64,000 nucleotides of DNA from Cyprinodon diabolis (GCA_030533445.1 CM060072.1:24573109-24637108); one strand, 5' to 3'; shown: positions 12,601 to 27,600, counted from the first letter of the stretch. Numbers and translations are program-made. Notes: generated from the letters alone by a model not told the origin.

Positions 12601-15600
12601 AGCAGGTGACAGATGACACCCCTGCTGTCCGTTGTAACTCCATTGAATCCCTTCAGCCTTTGATTCAAGCTCTTTACAATGAAAAACAGCATTATAGTGT
12701 TTCTAATTGTGCGCCAACTCAGTTTTATGAATAGAAAAGCTTTTTTTTAGGGACGTTCTGCTTTAGTCAGATACCTCAAATAGAAAACTGGGCTATATAG
12801 ACCTAACTAAAATTTTTAAACCTACAAAAAAGCCTTGGAAACTTAGTTGTAACTTTTAAAGGCGCAAAAAGGTGCATTTGTACAAAAAAAAGATTAAAAT
12901 CTATATTTCATCATGATAAAATAAGGTGATTTAGACAAAACGTCTGATTGTTTAGTCCTCTTTGAGCCTAAATAGAATTCCACCAGTGGACACGATGAGC
13001 AGACATAAACAAATGTGGCACCATCTACTTACAGTGCTGCTGAACTATCGGATAACAGGATGGTGAATACTAGAGCCTACCTGACATTAATCAAACAAAC
13101 CCATTTATAGCCACGCTTGTTCTAGTCAATCCTCCCCAGAGCCAGTGCATAAAAAAAAAACCCCTGATGCAGGGACACAGCATTAGGGTGAGAACCAATC
13201 CACTGTCTATCTTATTATAACGTTTCTATTTAGACTGTAGAGTAATAACAGCATTGCTATCACTAGTATCTGTATTAATAAGTGTGTTTATTCACGCATT
13301 CATGAACTTAGCAGCCACATCTGAAATACCTAGCAGCTTTAGCTCCTGATTCAGTAAACACCAAAGCTCATGCTGTAATCTGAGCACTGTTGGAGTGTTA
13401 TTCATGCTGGAATTAAATATTTGTTTTGCTTTCGTTCACTCTGGATCTTGGACCTTTCTTTCTTACATTGCTAGAAGGTGCTAACTGTAGGCTACTTCCT
13501 TCTTTACTGCTCTGGAGATGCACGGTATTTTAGTTGTTATTTTAAATATAAACAAAGGGCTTTATTCACCAACACAAACAGAGCATAACACACAGAAAAT
13601 AACACCTAATATGCAAGCAGGATATGGTAATCTTTTTAGTAAAAACTTTTTATGCAACCACAGTGAGTTAATGTTATAGAGTAAAAAAAATGTCAATGAA
13701 TGTAAATACGCATGACATTGTGTCACAAAGCCTCCAAGTGATGATTCCCCGTGGCTACTTAGCCAAGTAGACATCCATTTGGCCCACTGGTGTGCGTGAA
13801 TGACTTTCACCCTTGAGTCTGGGGACCAAATCCGGCCCCCTGTTGATTACCTTGCAACATATGCACCTTGAAACTTTTTCAGATTTCCTTTGATTATAAC
13901 CCCCAAGTTAGCAGCACATAAGTGTTGAAACAGAAAATGAAAAAGGGTGTGTGCCATCCACTTTCATTTAACTCACTGATTTATTGGTATATAAAACCAT
14001 CTCTACCAGCTTTTCACATACAGAAACCTGACATTTTATACCCATTCTTTTTTGCAAATTAACCCAAGCTTTTCAGACTGGATTGAATGCATCTTTTAAC
14101 AGCATTTTGTATGTTTTGTCAAGCGGCCAACAATTATAAATCAGATTTAGATCAAAAGTTCGATGATCGACTTTGTCATCGTTTCATCGGACTTGTGGCC
14201 GTATGTCTTGGACACTCGGGTGAAGAGAGGTGCTGAGCTTTCCACTGACCACTACCTGGTGGTGAGTTGGCTCCGGTGGTGGGGAAGGATGCCGGTCAGA
14301 CCTGGCAGGCCCAAACGTGTTGTGAGGGTCTGCTGGGAACGTCTGGCGGAGTCCCCTGTTAGGCGGAGCTTTAACTCCCATCTCCGGCAGAACTTCGAAC
14401 ACATCCCGGGGGAGGTGGGGGACATTGAGTCCGAGTGGACCATGTTCCGTTCCTCCATTGTCGAGGCGGCTTATCTGAGCTGCGGCCGCAAGGTTGTCGG
14501 TGCCCGTCGTGGCGGCAACCCTCGAACCCGTTGGTGGACACCTCCGGTGAGGGATGCTGTCAGGTTGAAGAAGGAGGCCTATCGGGCCTTTTTGGCCTGT
14601 GGGACTCCGGAATCAGCTGATGGGTACCGGCGGGCGAAGCGGCATGCGGCTCAGATGGTTGCTGAGGCAAAAACTCGGGTGTGGGAGGAGTTTGGAGAGG
14701 CCATGGAGAAAGACTTCCGTACGGCTCCGAAGCGGTTCTGGTCCACCATCCGGCGTCTTGGGGGGGGGAAGCGTTACAGCACCAACACTGTTTATAGTGG
14801 GGATGGTGTGCTGCTGACCTCGACTCGGGACGTTGTGGGTCGGTGGGAGGAATACTTCGAAGACCTCCTCAATCCCACCAACATGTCTTCCATTGAGGAA
14901 GCTGGGCCTGGGGACTCTGGACTGGGCTCTCCAATCTCTGTGGGCGAGGTCGCCGAGGTGGTTAAAAAGCTCCTCGGTGGCAGGGCCCCGGGGGTGGATG
15001 AGATCCGCCCCGAGTTCCTCAAGGTCCTGGATGTTGTAGGGTTGTGTTGGCTGACACGACTCTTCAACATTGCATGGACATCGGGGGCAGTCCCCCTGGA
15101 TTGGCAGGCTGGGGTGGTGGTCCCCCTATTCAAAAAGGGGGACCGAAGGGTGTGCTCCAATTACAGGGGAGTCACACTCTTAAGCCTCCCCGGCAAGGTC
15201 TATTCGGGGGTGCTGGAGAGGAGGGTCCGTCGGATAGTCGAACCTCGGATTCAGGAAGAGCAGTGTGGTTTCCGTCCTGGTCGTGGAACGCTGGACCAGC
15301 TCTACACCCTCAGCAGGGTCCTGGAGGGTGCATGGGAGTTCGCCCAACCAGTCTACATGTGCTTTGTGGACTTGGAGAAGGCATTCGACCGTGTCCCTCG
15401 GGGGGCCCTGTGGGGGGTTCTCCGGGAGTACGGGGTGCCGGGCCCTTTGATACGGGCTGTCAGGTCCCTGTATGACCGGTGTCAGAGTCTGGTCCGCATT
15501 GCCGGCAGTAAGTCGGGCTCGTTTCCGGTGAGAGTTGGACTCCGCCAGGGCTGCCCTTTGTCACCGATTCTGTTCATTACCTTCATGGACAGAATTTCTA

Positions 15601-18600
15601 GGCGCAGCCAAGGTGTTGAGGGGATCCGTTTTGGTGGCCTTAGGATTGCGTCTCTGCTTTTTGCAGATGATGTGGTCCTATTGGCTTCATCAGGTCGTGA
15701 TCTGCAGCTCTCGCTGGATCGGTTCGCAGCCGAGTGTGAAGCGGCCGGGATGGGGATCAGTGCCTCCAAATCCGAGGCCATGGTCTTGAGCCGGAAAAGG
15801 GTAGAGTGCCTTCTCCGGGTCAGGGGGGGTGTCCTGCCCCAAGTGGAGGAGTTTAAGTATCTTGGGATCTTGTTCACGAATGAGGGAAGAAGGGAGCGGG
15901 AGATCCACAGGCGGATTGGTGCAGCGTCTGCCGTGAAGCGGGTGTTGTACCGGTCCGTCGTGGTGAAGAGAGAGCTGAGTCAAAAAGCGAAGCTCTCGAC
16001 TTACCGGTCGATCTACGTTCCTACCCTCATCTATGGTCATGAACTCTGGGTCATGACCGAAAGAACGAGATCGCGGATACAAGCGGCCGAAATGGGTTTC
16101 CTCCGTAGTGTGGCTGGGCTCTCCCTTAGAGATAGGGTGAGAAGCTCGGTCATCCGGGAGGGGCTCGGAGTAGAGCCGCTGCTCCTCCACGTCGAGAGGA
16201 GCCAGTTGAGGTGGCTTGGGCATCTGTTTAGGATGCCTCCTGGACGCCTCCCTGGTGAGGTGTTCCGGGCACGTCCCACAGGGGGGAGGCCCCGGGGAAG
16301 ACCCAGGACTCGCTGGAGAGTTTTTGTTTCTCGGCTGGCCTGGGAACGCCTTGGGGTTCCTCCTGAAGAGCTGGAAGAAGTGGCTGGGGAGAGGGAAGTC
16401 TGGGCCTCCCTTCTTAAGCTGCTGCCCCCGCGACCCGACCCCGGATAAGCGGAGGAAGATGGATGGATAGATCAAAATATTCAGCCAGCCACTGTTGTGG
16501 AAAATGTAACTTTAAATTATTTTGCAGGATTGTCTGCTAAACACATTAATCTATTTCGAGATCCAGTTTAAGCATCTTCTCTGTCAAAAAAAAAAAAAAA
16601 AATCTCCACAGCATGTTTATCAATTTCTTCCTTTATTGATAATGTTATATTGTAATATATGTATTACAAATAGTTTGATATTAGTCTAAAAAGGACTGGG
16701 GGATGTAGGCAATGAGACAATTCAATAGATATCTTAATAGAAATCTGATCAGTATCAACATAAAATATCTCCAATGCAAAGATCTACGACTTTACTGAAC
16801 TATGATCCAGAACCCTGCAACACTCTGGGGGATGTAGGCAGAGGATAGGATTTCATCTCTCAACCTCTTACAGGATAAAGGGTAAAGGTTATGTGTAGAA
16901 AAGGAATGTAACAATTTCAATTAAATATTTTTTTTAACCTGGTCCTTATTTTAAAAAATAAATAAATGAATAAACTTACTTCTATTTTTCTATCTGATAT
17001 TAATGATGTTAAAGTTGTTGCTTTAAGTTGAGTAAATGAAATAACTTTACTGGGGTAATAATTCTTACAAGCTAAGGTACAGTATTTACTGTCAAGCAGA
17101 TGATGTATCTCTCGAATTATTTTTAAAAGATAAGACCGAGGCAGTTATCTTGTTATCAAATACGGTTATTAAGATTCAAAGGGTAAAACATCTGCTTTTT
17201 ATTGTTATTAATTTCCTTATCCTCTTGTAAACATAGATGCCTCAGTTAGATGGCTGAGCTAAGTGCCGCAGTTGCAGTCATACCAACAATAAGTCCTCAT
17301 AGAGACCAGCTAGTCTCTACACACAGCCCATGAAATATTTTTGTTATTTGATTTTAACATCAAGGTTATTCGGTTCATATCTTACCTTCAGTAGACAACC
17401 TTCTTGGTGTTTTCATTCAGTTGTCTCAAGGTAAAAAAAAGAGCCAAAACCAACATCAGATTTGTTGTAGACTTCCTCCAATCATAAGCAGTAAAATTTA
17501 TAACCCCCCCTTTATAAATATCCCTTTATATGTTTATCTACTTTTCATCTTCGTTTAGCAGTAACCAAGAATGACCTTTCGCAGGGTGTAAACCAATCAG
17601 CTATAACATTATGATGATTGACAGGTGAACAAAGTAACACACACACTTTCTTTTATGCAACCTTTTAGTGGGCAAGAAATATTAGCCAGCAAGTGTATAT
17701 TTTAATTATAGAATAAATGTGTTAGAAGTAGGAAAAAAAGACAAGACTGCAGATATGAGCATGTTTGATAGGTCCAATTTGCTTGATGACTCAGAATATC
17801 TCCAAAATTACTCCTTTTGTGAGAAGTCTCAGCAGAAGCTTAAGGTTCTGTTTAGCCTTTAAATTAGTTAATATCTTATCAACATTAGGTAACTCTCTTG
17901 GCATCATCATCATTTAGTATAAATCCAGATTGGTTGGTGCTGCAGGCTGAGGCCACCAGCTGGTTCAAAGTGGACTCAAAATGTCTAAAAACCCCAGAAA
18001 TGTCATAGTCGCTCATGTTGTCTAGGATTTCACTGCTATTTATACAAAAGCTGATAGTCGTTTATTTGGGAAATGATGGTTGGAGGCAAAACGCCTTTTT
18101 AGTGTAATCTTCCTGTGACTGATGTGGTGAAAACAGAACAATTAAAGCATTTTGGGTCAGGGTAAGGTGCCATTCACAATCTTCACCATTTCTAATGTGT
18201 TTAAACTGAAAAAAGATCGACTGACCCCGATCTCAGTTTTCAGAGGTAATTTTACAAAGCCCACTGTTGCAGTTATTGCATGCATTTTAAGAGATGAAAG
18301 TCCCCAGACAGGTTGGGTTTTTTAGAAGAGCTCTGTGAAGTGTTGATTTTGCTGGAATTTAACTCAGCATAAACATTATAACATTGTACTTTTTAAACAT
18401 TGATTTTGCTGTGATAGGTTCTTAGTATGGGCAGCTATAAATTAGCATTAGTGAAAATCAATATTTTCATATTCCTTTTAGGGGAGTAAGGGGTTGTCCA
18501 TAACAAGAATGTTTTTCACACTTGTGAAAATGTAAAAAACTGTTACGGACCCTTAAAGGTTGTCTTACAAAAAGTAAAAGTAATGCAAAAACGAAAATAT

Positions 18601-21600
18601 TTGATTGCTTTTTTATTGTTTTGCATTAACCTAACTTCACATATTCAGTTCCAAGAATGTATAAAACAGAAAGATTATATTCTCCATGTTTCTTACATCC
18701 ATTTCCAGTACCAATAATGATTGGATTTAAAATATCCATGAGATGGCAGTGAAAATTCTCCTGCATTATATTTTAGAGGTTAGAATTGTTATTTTAAGAC
18801 GACTGAAGTCAGTTTTGATGTTAAGCCCTGCTGAATGTCCCTAGGGATTTGTGATTCAAGATACATATTAACTCTTAACATTTTTACAGAAGAGTTAATT
18901 TACATTATTCAGGAAAAAAACTCTTTCTCACATCTGCATTCCCCTCTTTTTCCACTCTAAGGGTAAAATGCATAATATTACTTGTCGTGCCGCTGTTCCA
19001 AACAGATGTTGGTGAGTTAATGGCTGCAGGGCAAACTGTCACAGCAGCAGGCGTCTGAATCCATTTATGTTAATGCGATAGCAAAGTACAGTGCTCATGT
19101 AAGTAGCGAAGCATTCGACATGATGACATGCAAAGAAAAAAAAAAGTCAAACATCATTTAAATGTAATAATCTTTGGCTGCAGAGTTCTGAAAGAACAGC
19201 AGGACATCAGGAAAGATAAAGGACAGAGGACGCAGTCAGAGACCTTTCTGCTGTTTCTAAGTGTGAGGTCTTTGCCTTACGTGCTGAAAAGATTCTTTTT
19301 CTTTTTTCTCAAATGAATATTTCAGTGTTTGAGAATAATCTGTCTCCAAGTGGTCGATCACAATATAACACATTCTGACATTCTAACCTTCACTGCCTTG
19401 CAAAACTTTTCACAAACTTAGAACTTTTCACATTCTGTCAGGTTGTGAGAGAACTTCCAGCCACTGGAGTGGCCACCTTCTCCTGCGCGTGCATATTTTT
19501 TTACACTGTTTACACCCTTTCACTGAATTTCAGGGTTTGACCAAGAGATGACACTCCTCTTTAGATCTTAATGTCCACAAATCATGACAGAAAGAATATT
19601 TTAGTACAAAGATTGATGTTTAAAAAGGAATTGTAGGGGACCAGCCAAGGGCCCATCAAGGAAAGTGGGGAAATTTTGAATGGCTACTACTGTACCAAAC
19701 ACAAAGTAGCTCATTTGTATGCTGCAGTGCATTTAGCTTCATGAAGTTTGATTGTTATAACTAGTGCAAGTCTTTTGGGCGTGCAGAGGTCACCACTATT
19801 GGAAATAAAAGGTTTGGCTGAATGAATATTCTAGCCTTCATGTTATGCTTCTACTAGCTTTACACTTCAGTACCTAAATGTTTAACCAATTTTTTTATTA
19901 TTATTATGACTCAAGCTTAGTTAGATTGGATGGAAAACATCTCCTTTCAAATATTGCCTTTAAATCTGCCGTAGCCTCAACAAGGAACCCTGCAGAAGAA
20001 AAGCATCTCTAGAGCATGATTCTGCCACCACCATGTGTCACAGGGAGATGTGGTCCTTAAGTGATGCCCAGTGTTAGGTTCCTACAACAAAGCATATAGG
20101 ATGTGAGTGAAAAAGTTTATTTCTGTCCTCATCTGACGAGAGCATCTTCTAAATGTCTGCTGCCTCACATACATAGATGATCGGCAAACAAGACATGGCT
20201 CACTATCAGTAATGGCTTTCTTTAGTAATGAATTTTATACCTTGTATTTTTATAATGCTTTTCATTCATTAATGGCCTCTTACAAAACCTTTAAAACAAG
20301 GTAAAAATCAATAGATCAATCATGTACTTTTGTTTTATATATGGGTCTCAGTGTAGAATAGAGTAGAATAGAATAGAACTTTATTGATCTCACAATTGAG
20401 AAATTAACTTGTGGCATTGGCTCTAATAAATAAATAGAAGGGTTGAATACATTAGCGCCCCAAATTTAATAATATATGGTTTGTGGTTGTGATGTGAACA
20501 TGGATGTAAGGCATAAACTTTTGTAATTGTTACAGGACAGAATAAGAAATGTATGTAATTAACATTTACAAAGAAAACATCTGCTTTAAACTCTCACATA
20601 ATGCTGGCTTTTGTATCTTTATTTAAAAGATAGATTAAGCTGGAAGTATTTTATTTTTTGGGTCAAATTTGATTAATTTACTACAAAACATCAAAAAGTT
20701 TTTAGTTCTTTTCCATTTTGCTGTCAAAGCCAAAAGAGAACACAAATGATATCTATTGAATCCCTACAAGTAGAAATTAATAAAATATAACTAGAACCAA
20801 GTTGTTTTCTTTGTGTGACTGTTGACCATTTTTAAACAGGTTTATTGCTGTTTCTTCTTTCATTTGCCACTAAATATCAGTAATACATTAAAAGAAAAAA
20901 ATGCTTTTGACACTGCAGTCGTTATCATAATTTTTTATTAAATTGTAATTAAGAAATGTGGCCCTCGTATTGTTGTAATGATTAATAATCAGTGGAAAAC
21001 AAATGGCACACAGATCACAGTGTGCAGCTGCTGTAGCTCTGACCTTCAGCTCTCCTCTCTCTTCCACTCTCTGGATTTTTGTAGCCAAGTTTCCAGTTGG
21101 ATGAACAGATTAGTGACTCACAGTGAGGGCCAGCATGTCTCAGGCAAAGCCCCACAGTATCTTAACTCGCTTCATTTCAGCCTGGCACATGATCAAAAAG
21201 GACCCAACCTATGAGACAATTTTTTTTTTCTGCCCACTTATTTATTCAACTATAGTTAAATCCTAAATTCAACCCCAAAATCTCCAATTATAAGTCATTT
21301 ACCCGACCCGCAATTTTATAACCTGCCAAGCTTTAGGAGGTTTAAAAGCTAGTGTACTTGAAGAAGTACATAAACCAGAAAACATAATCCCCCTTTAGAA
21401 TGCGAAGTGACCTCTGGGTCAGCGTTGTTTGACGAGGAATGGATTTGTCAATAATTAACTGCTGATGGCTGCAGCCGTCAGCAGGGCTGTTCTGGACAGA
21501 GAACATCATAATATAGCCAGAAGTACTCATCAATTTCACTGAATTGGCTGTTCTGTCAAAGTCAGACAGATATTTCCTCCGTTTTACAAAGCACATCCTG

Positions 21601-24600
21601 GCATTTCAGTGTTTAGACAGTTTTAGAAAGAGATTTAGGAATTAAGTTAAAATTATATGTAATAAATAGGATAGTAGAGGCTGAAATTTAGCACTCGCCA
21701 CAGAACAGTAATGGGGGAAAGTTTTAATGAATGTATAGCGAAGTTGGAGGAAGTTATTCTGATGTTAACATATCGTATAGTAATGGCGATGTTCCTTCAA
21801 GCCATGTTTACATGCATAATAGGAACTTCTGGGAAGATGCTCCTGCAAAAACAGCTAATCAAAATAAGTTTGCTACGTCAGAGCTGATTCGAAAAAAGTG
21901 TTTGCGCATTAACCCTTTTTCACAAAAGCCAAAAACCACCTGAAGCGAGCATAAAAACTTGTATTGCAAATTTAAGGGAGTTAATCTGAATTGCGCTGTT
22001 TCCAACAAGCTTTTCTGATTTGATACTTCAAAATGTGCTTATGAAAAAGCTGATGGAAATACACCTTGAAAGTGGTATGGATAAACAAAATGGAAAAACA
22101 ATAGAAATGAAAGATGAACTGAGAAACATCCCAGTTGCCATTTTTGATGAATTTTTAAATCACTGAGTTCATCATTTATGAGGCAGCCGCCTGGGGAAAC
22201 TGACACATTAATGTATTCGTCTTGCTCTGTGTGGCAGACATCATACAGCAGCGCAGTGTGGTGACCTTTTCACATAAAGGTTTTTTATTAACTCCTGAAC
22301 TGGTCAGGATGACTCTCGGATTGACGGAAGCTTCCCACCCAGTTTCAGCCCAGAGCAGAGCTTAACATGAATATGTTGTTTTGTTTTTTCAAGATTTAAA
22401 ATCTCCTATAACCTGCCTGCTTTATAAAATGTATTCTGAGCCGAGAGGTGAGTCACGACGACTTGGAAAATGTTGAAGATACTGTAGGTTTGGAGGAGGG
22501 CAGCAGAGATTGTGTGTCTATGCTTGGATGCGAGGGAAAGTGTGCGATTTTTGGCCTTTTTCCAATTTATTTCACTCTCAGCGTGTGTATTTTATAAATA
22601 GTATAGACCTATTTTTTAAACAGTTTTTTTGTACATCTCAGAATAAAAAAAATCTTCACATTACAAAAAAAACAAAAAAAAAAACTTGTACAGTAAAACA
22701 GTTTATTAATAGTTTAAGTTTTAAACAAAGCCCTTGTCTCGGAATCAAACATTCCAGTTTTGTCACCGAAAATAGGGGAACTGGCTTAATAAGTTAAAAA
22801 AAAATTTTGTCAGAGGAAAGGAACTTGGACATTTTCACATTATAAAGTGTGTTCATTTGGTAAACTTTAATGTAACTTAGGAATTCAGCTATTGGATCAA
22901 ACCCAACGTTCAGATGGTTGTTCTCACTTTTATCTCTATTGAGTTTTTTTATTTGTTTAGCAAAAGAGGATTAGCGGCCTAGTGGTTAGGGCATAGGGGT
23001 GGGAATCCTGAGTCCGAAACCGCCTTAACCGCCCACTGCTCCCCAAGGTAATGAGTTAAATGCAGGGGTAAATTTCTACAATGTGAGATCAATAAAGTTC
23101 AAATATTATTATTAAGGATATTAACTAACAGTTTTTCAATAATGTATTATGTTTCCTCTAAATTTATTATTTCATTTTCAACAAACATGTAAACAGAAAC
23201 CTCTCATGTGTACAGGTCCTTCTCAAAATACTAGCATATTGTGATAAAGTTCATTATTTTCCGTAATGTAATGATACAACTTGAACATTCATATATTTTG
23301 ATTCATTTCACACTGAAATATTTCAGGTCTTTTATTGTCTTAATACGGATGATTTTGGCATACAGCTCATGAAAACCAAAAATTATCTATCTATCTCACA
23401 AAATTTGCATATTTCATCCAACCAATAAAAGAAAAGTGTTCTTAATTTAAAAAAAAGTCAACCTTTAAATAATTATGTACAGTTATCAATACTTGGTCGG
23501 GAATCCTTTGGCAGAAATGACTGCTTCAATGCAGCGTGGCATGTAGGCGATCAGCCTGTGGCGCTGCTGAGGTGTTATGGAGGCCCAGGATGCTTCAATA
23601 GCGGCCTTTAGCTCATCCAGAGTGTTTGGTCTTGCGTCTCACAACTTTCTCTTCACAATATCCCACAGATTCTCTATGCGGTTCAGGTCAGGAGAGTTGG
23701 CAGGCCAATTGAGCACAGTGATACCATGGTCAGTAAACCATTTACCAGTGGTTTTGGCACTGTGAGCAGGTGTGTGAAAAATGAAATCTTCATCTCCATA
23801 AAGCTTTTCAGCAGATGGAAGTATTAATGCTCCAAAATCTGAAAGCCAGCTGCATTGACCCTGCCCTTAATAAAACACAGTGGACCAACACCAGCAGCTG
23901 ACACCCCAGACCATCACTGACTGTGGGTACTTGACACTGGACTTCTGGCATTTTTGCATTTCCTTCTCCCCAGTCTTCCTCCAGACACTGGCTCCTTAAT
24001 TTACTAATGATGTGCAAAACTGAGCAACAGTCCAGTGCTGCTTCTCTGTAGCCCAGGTCAGGCGATGAACCAGGGTGGGAGTTTTAAAGTCCTCAGGAAT
24101 CTTTTGCAGGTGTTTAGAGTTAATTTGTTGATTCAGATGATTAGGTGCATTTGGAAGTGCGTTTAAAGAGCTTTTTCATGATATACTAATTTTGTTTTCA
24201 TGAGCTGTATGCCAAAATCATTATTATTAATACCATAAAAGACCTGAAATATTTCAGTTAGTGTACACTGAATCTAAAAGATATGAATGTTCAAGTTTTA
24301 TCATTACATTTTGGAAAATAATGAACTTCATCACAATATGCTAATATTTTAAGAAGGACCTGTATATGTAGTGAGAAGGCTGGACTTCTATGTCAGTACC
24401 ATATGAATGTCATTCTCCACTTGTAAACATGTTCTATGTTTTGGTTTACGTATATTTAAAGTGAAAAAAAAGCCAGACTCACACATGTACATTATTGCCA
24501 AAGGGAAAAGGACTTTCAGAACCCTGTCAGCCAAGATGGAACTGAAATTGGAAGCTTACATAGCTAGCCTCAAAGTTCCCCCTTAGATCCACTTTATTTT

Positions 24601-27600
24601 CATTTTGCTTGGATATATTATTATAAGTTATATTAAACAAATAAATATGTTTCATTATGATAAAAAAAATGCTGTTTTTTGCACTCCATACCTCACAGTA
24701 TAGATAAATGTTCATGTTTTAAAAGTTTTGGAATTATACTAGAGAACACTTTTCAGTTTTTCAGAAACTGGACTGAAGTCTACGTTTCCAAAATTTTGTA
24801 TGTTGTTAAATGCTTGAAAACCTTTTCATATCTCTCTTCTTTATTTGTTGGTCTTTGTGATGCTCCTAAACTCAGCTGTCTTTTTAAATTCTTAGGTATT
24901 GTGTTATTTCATATCCAGGAATCAGATTAAAAAGGGTGTTAGGAGCTCAAAATCATGCTGTGCTATTTTAGATAGTACCTTAAGAGAAAGTTTGATAACC
25001 ATGTATAATTTTCCATTTACCTCACTGTTATTTTGTGTTCATTTATTATATGAAATTCCACAAATAAAACTGTGAACAAAAAGTGGGGAAAAGCCTGAAT
25101 CTCCACTCAGTTTTAACAGAAATGAGGCTCCTCCAGCATCACATCTCCAAAGCTAAGTAGTTTGAAAATTGTGAACAGGTGGCAGAAATATAAAAATAAC
25201 ATATAGCATGTGAGAAAAAAGCTTCTAAATTTGGGCAAACTTGACCCTTTGGAGATTAGAACACAGTGTTATTAAAAGATAACAGACTTGCCATCGTGTT
25301 CCCACAGTCTTTGCTCGGAAAATGCGTGTAAAAGCCCCGGCACAATCACACACACTGACACGGTTGTTATTAATATCTAGATGTGCTTCCCCTCCAGAGA
25401 AAAGCTTGCTCAGCATGCATGTGGCATTTTATGACAACTGTAAGAGAAAAGAAAAGAAATCCTCCATCATCTGCATCTAGCCATCTGTATCCAGCACCAT
25501 CCTTCTGTCTTGGGTGAGAGCTAAGTGTAAATGTCAGCACAGGTTGAAACGCTGACTACATATGACAGCGCACCTGTGTGTAAGCATACCACTCTCTCTC
25601 TTTTTCTCATCAACAATTTATGCACGGCAGAGCCCAGTCTTTGTAATGATCTTGTTTGGGGATTATTATTTATGACAACAGGAAAAATGCAAATAAATGA
25701 ACAAAAGCAGGAGGAGCATTCAGGGAGCCACATTCACAGAGGCCACACAGAAGCATCTGTGCACCCTGCTCATAAATGCATTCATGCATGTCCATATGTA
25801 GATCTTTCCCTGCGTTCAAGTGCATTTTCCATCGAGTGTGAACGTTCACAAATGACGGACGGCTTGCACATTTGAATATTTTTTTTTGCACACAAAAAAA
25901 AAAGCAGAGCAGTCTGCGGACATGCATTTGTGAACGTTTTAATACTAGATTTTGTGAAAGAGGGGCTGCCATGCAGGAGGGGGTGAGAGGAAAAGGAGTG
26001 AGCATGTGTCTCTCCAGACTCTCTGATAGTAATTTAGCAGACTGCAGCACTGCAGAGAGCTGTGGAGTTGAGTGGGTGGAGGGGCTCGCGGGGGTGGGGG
26101 GTGCAGTTGTCACACTGGAACAATGACGTCCTGCACTGCCCAGAAACAAGCTAACTAAACCATATTTTATAGGACAGCAATCACACAGTTAACCCAGTTC
26201 TGCACGCCAAGCCACAGCATTCTGCTACCGGCATTAACTGCAATAACTCCCAATATTCACCAAAGATGCGAAACGCTCGCAACACACTCCCATCCTTAAG
26301 AGGAATATTGAATATACAGTAAGCACACAGACAAAGACTTGCAGTTGTGTAACCACTCTCTTGGATGCTTGACATTCTCCTAATGCTGACTCATCTTTTG
26401 TTTTTGTGCTTGTCGCACATAATAACCTTTCTGTTTGTCACTGTGGAGAATTTTTGAAGAGGAAAGTATGGAAAGTGGCTTCTGTTATTATGCTTCATCT
26501 GTAAAATACATCTTTGGGCTGTTTAAAATTTAACACACTTTGTAGTTTTCCATAAAATTTCTCTCACCAGGAGGAGTTGTACAATTTATGTTAGAAATTT
26601 AGATGCAATGAAAATAATGTGGGCTTTTTATAATGATTTCGTAGTTTAGTTTTTTTTTTTTCCCACTACAGGGTAAAATGATTTAACAGCAAGTGAGGTA
26701 TTATTTTCTACACAGTTTATCCAAATTATCCAATTAATTATAAATACAACCTCAAACAAATAGACGGAGTGACTTTTATTTGATTTGATGGGTCTCTAAA
26801 TGCTGCAGAAATACATACACTTTTGTTGCTATCAACAACTTTTTAACATGATACTGGCTGCATATTTTACCTCATCTTATCAGAAATAGCAGATTTATTT
26901 ATTATTATTTTTCTAATTGCTTGGTTTCTTAAAACAAACACAGTTTTGAACCTCAGCACTATGGCCATGCCAGAATTTTAATCCTAAATTTAATATTTAG
27001 GATCTTCCTCTAGTTAAAATACAAAACTAGGGCTCAGTATCAATTTAAATCTCAAGAATCTATTCGATTCCATAAGAAACTCAATCTAATCCGGTCTGAT
27101 CTAAAATTATGTTGCTACCTGTTTGTATTAATATTCAACAGCAAATTAATAAAGAAATATTAGTTAATGAAGACTCTAAGGACAATGGAAAAAGTACTTT
27201 TTAAAAATCATGGGTTTAAGGAATCAATTTTTAGGAATTAATTTGAGAATCATCTCAAAAATGATTGATTCAAGTAAAGTATTTTCAGTAGATCATCTTA
27301 CAGTGGAAGATACTGGAGTAGCAGTATCCCTCTGCTAAGTAAAGTTGACCAAATGTCAACATGGCCTTAAAGCCTCCATGTCCTCCTATTTAACCCTTTC
27401 AAAACCAACTATAGGCAAGTGGTTTCTGGTACCATAGCTCCAAACGAGAAGACACTTGCGTTTACTGCAATGACTAGTCCTTCAGTATGGGTGCCCCCTT
27501 TTTTATATCGCCTATAAATGTGCTGTAACATTTGCATCGCCCTGCTTCAAGTAATTAGGCTTCAAAAGATGAATGAGTTTATTAGCTTACAGAAAAAGAA

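Larger units (their letters stand above)
16478..23212 (+). other. kcnab3 intron 1, middle part
   Basis: AT-rich intronic DNA holding a probable DNA-transposon remnant (19391-20180), a small dispersed repeat (20353-20415) and a SINE (22971-23112). Short frames such as those at 20978-21214 and 22510-22797 have no recognised family. Confidence 0.55.

Noticed and set aside
14792..15475. Other 60-143-codon frames across the LINE on both strands
   Set aside because: All overlap the main 761-codon frame, which carries the conserved RT motifs; these are shadows.
15690..16475. 261-codon open frame on the minus strand
   Set aside because: It is the antisense shadow of the LINE reverse-transcriptase frame; GC-rich codons there leave the opposite strand open.
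22970..23040. Possible tRNA gene
   Set aside because: The box-A-like word belongs to a SINE; no full cloverleaf, anticodon arm or clean 3' acceptor could be traced.
23360..23400. ATCT repeat near the left end of the Tc1-like element, considered as a CRISPR-like or satellite array
   Set aside because: Only a few tetranucleotide copies; an ordinary microsatellite in eukaryotic DNA.
25670..26149. 159-codon open frame on the minus strand in kcnab3 intron 1
   Set aside because: Low-complexity, no recognised domain, overlaps an open frame on the other strand in the same GC-richer interval, and no splice context supports it.
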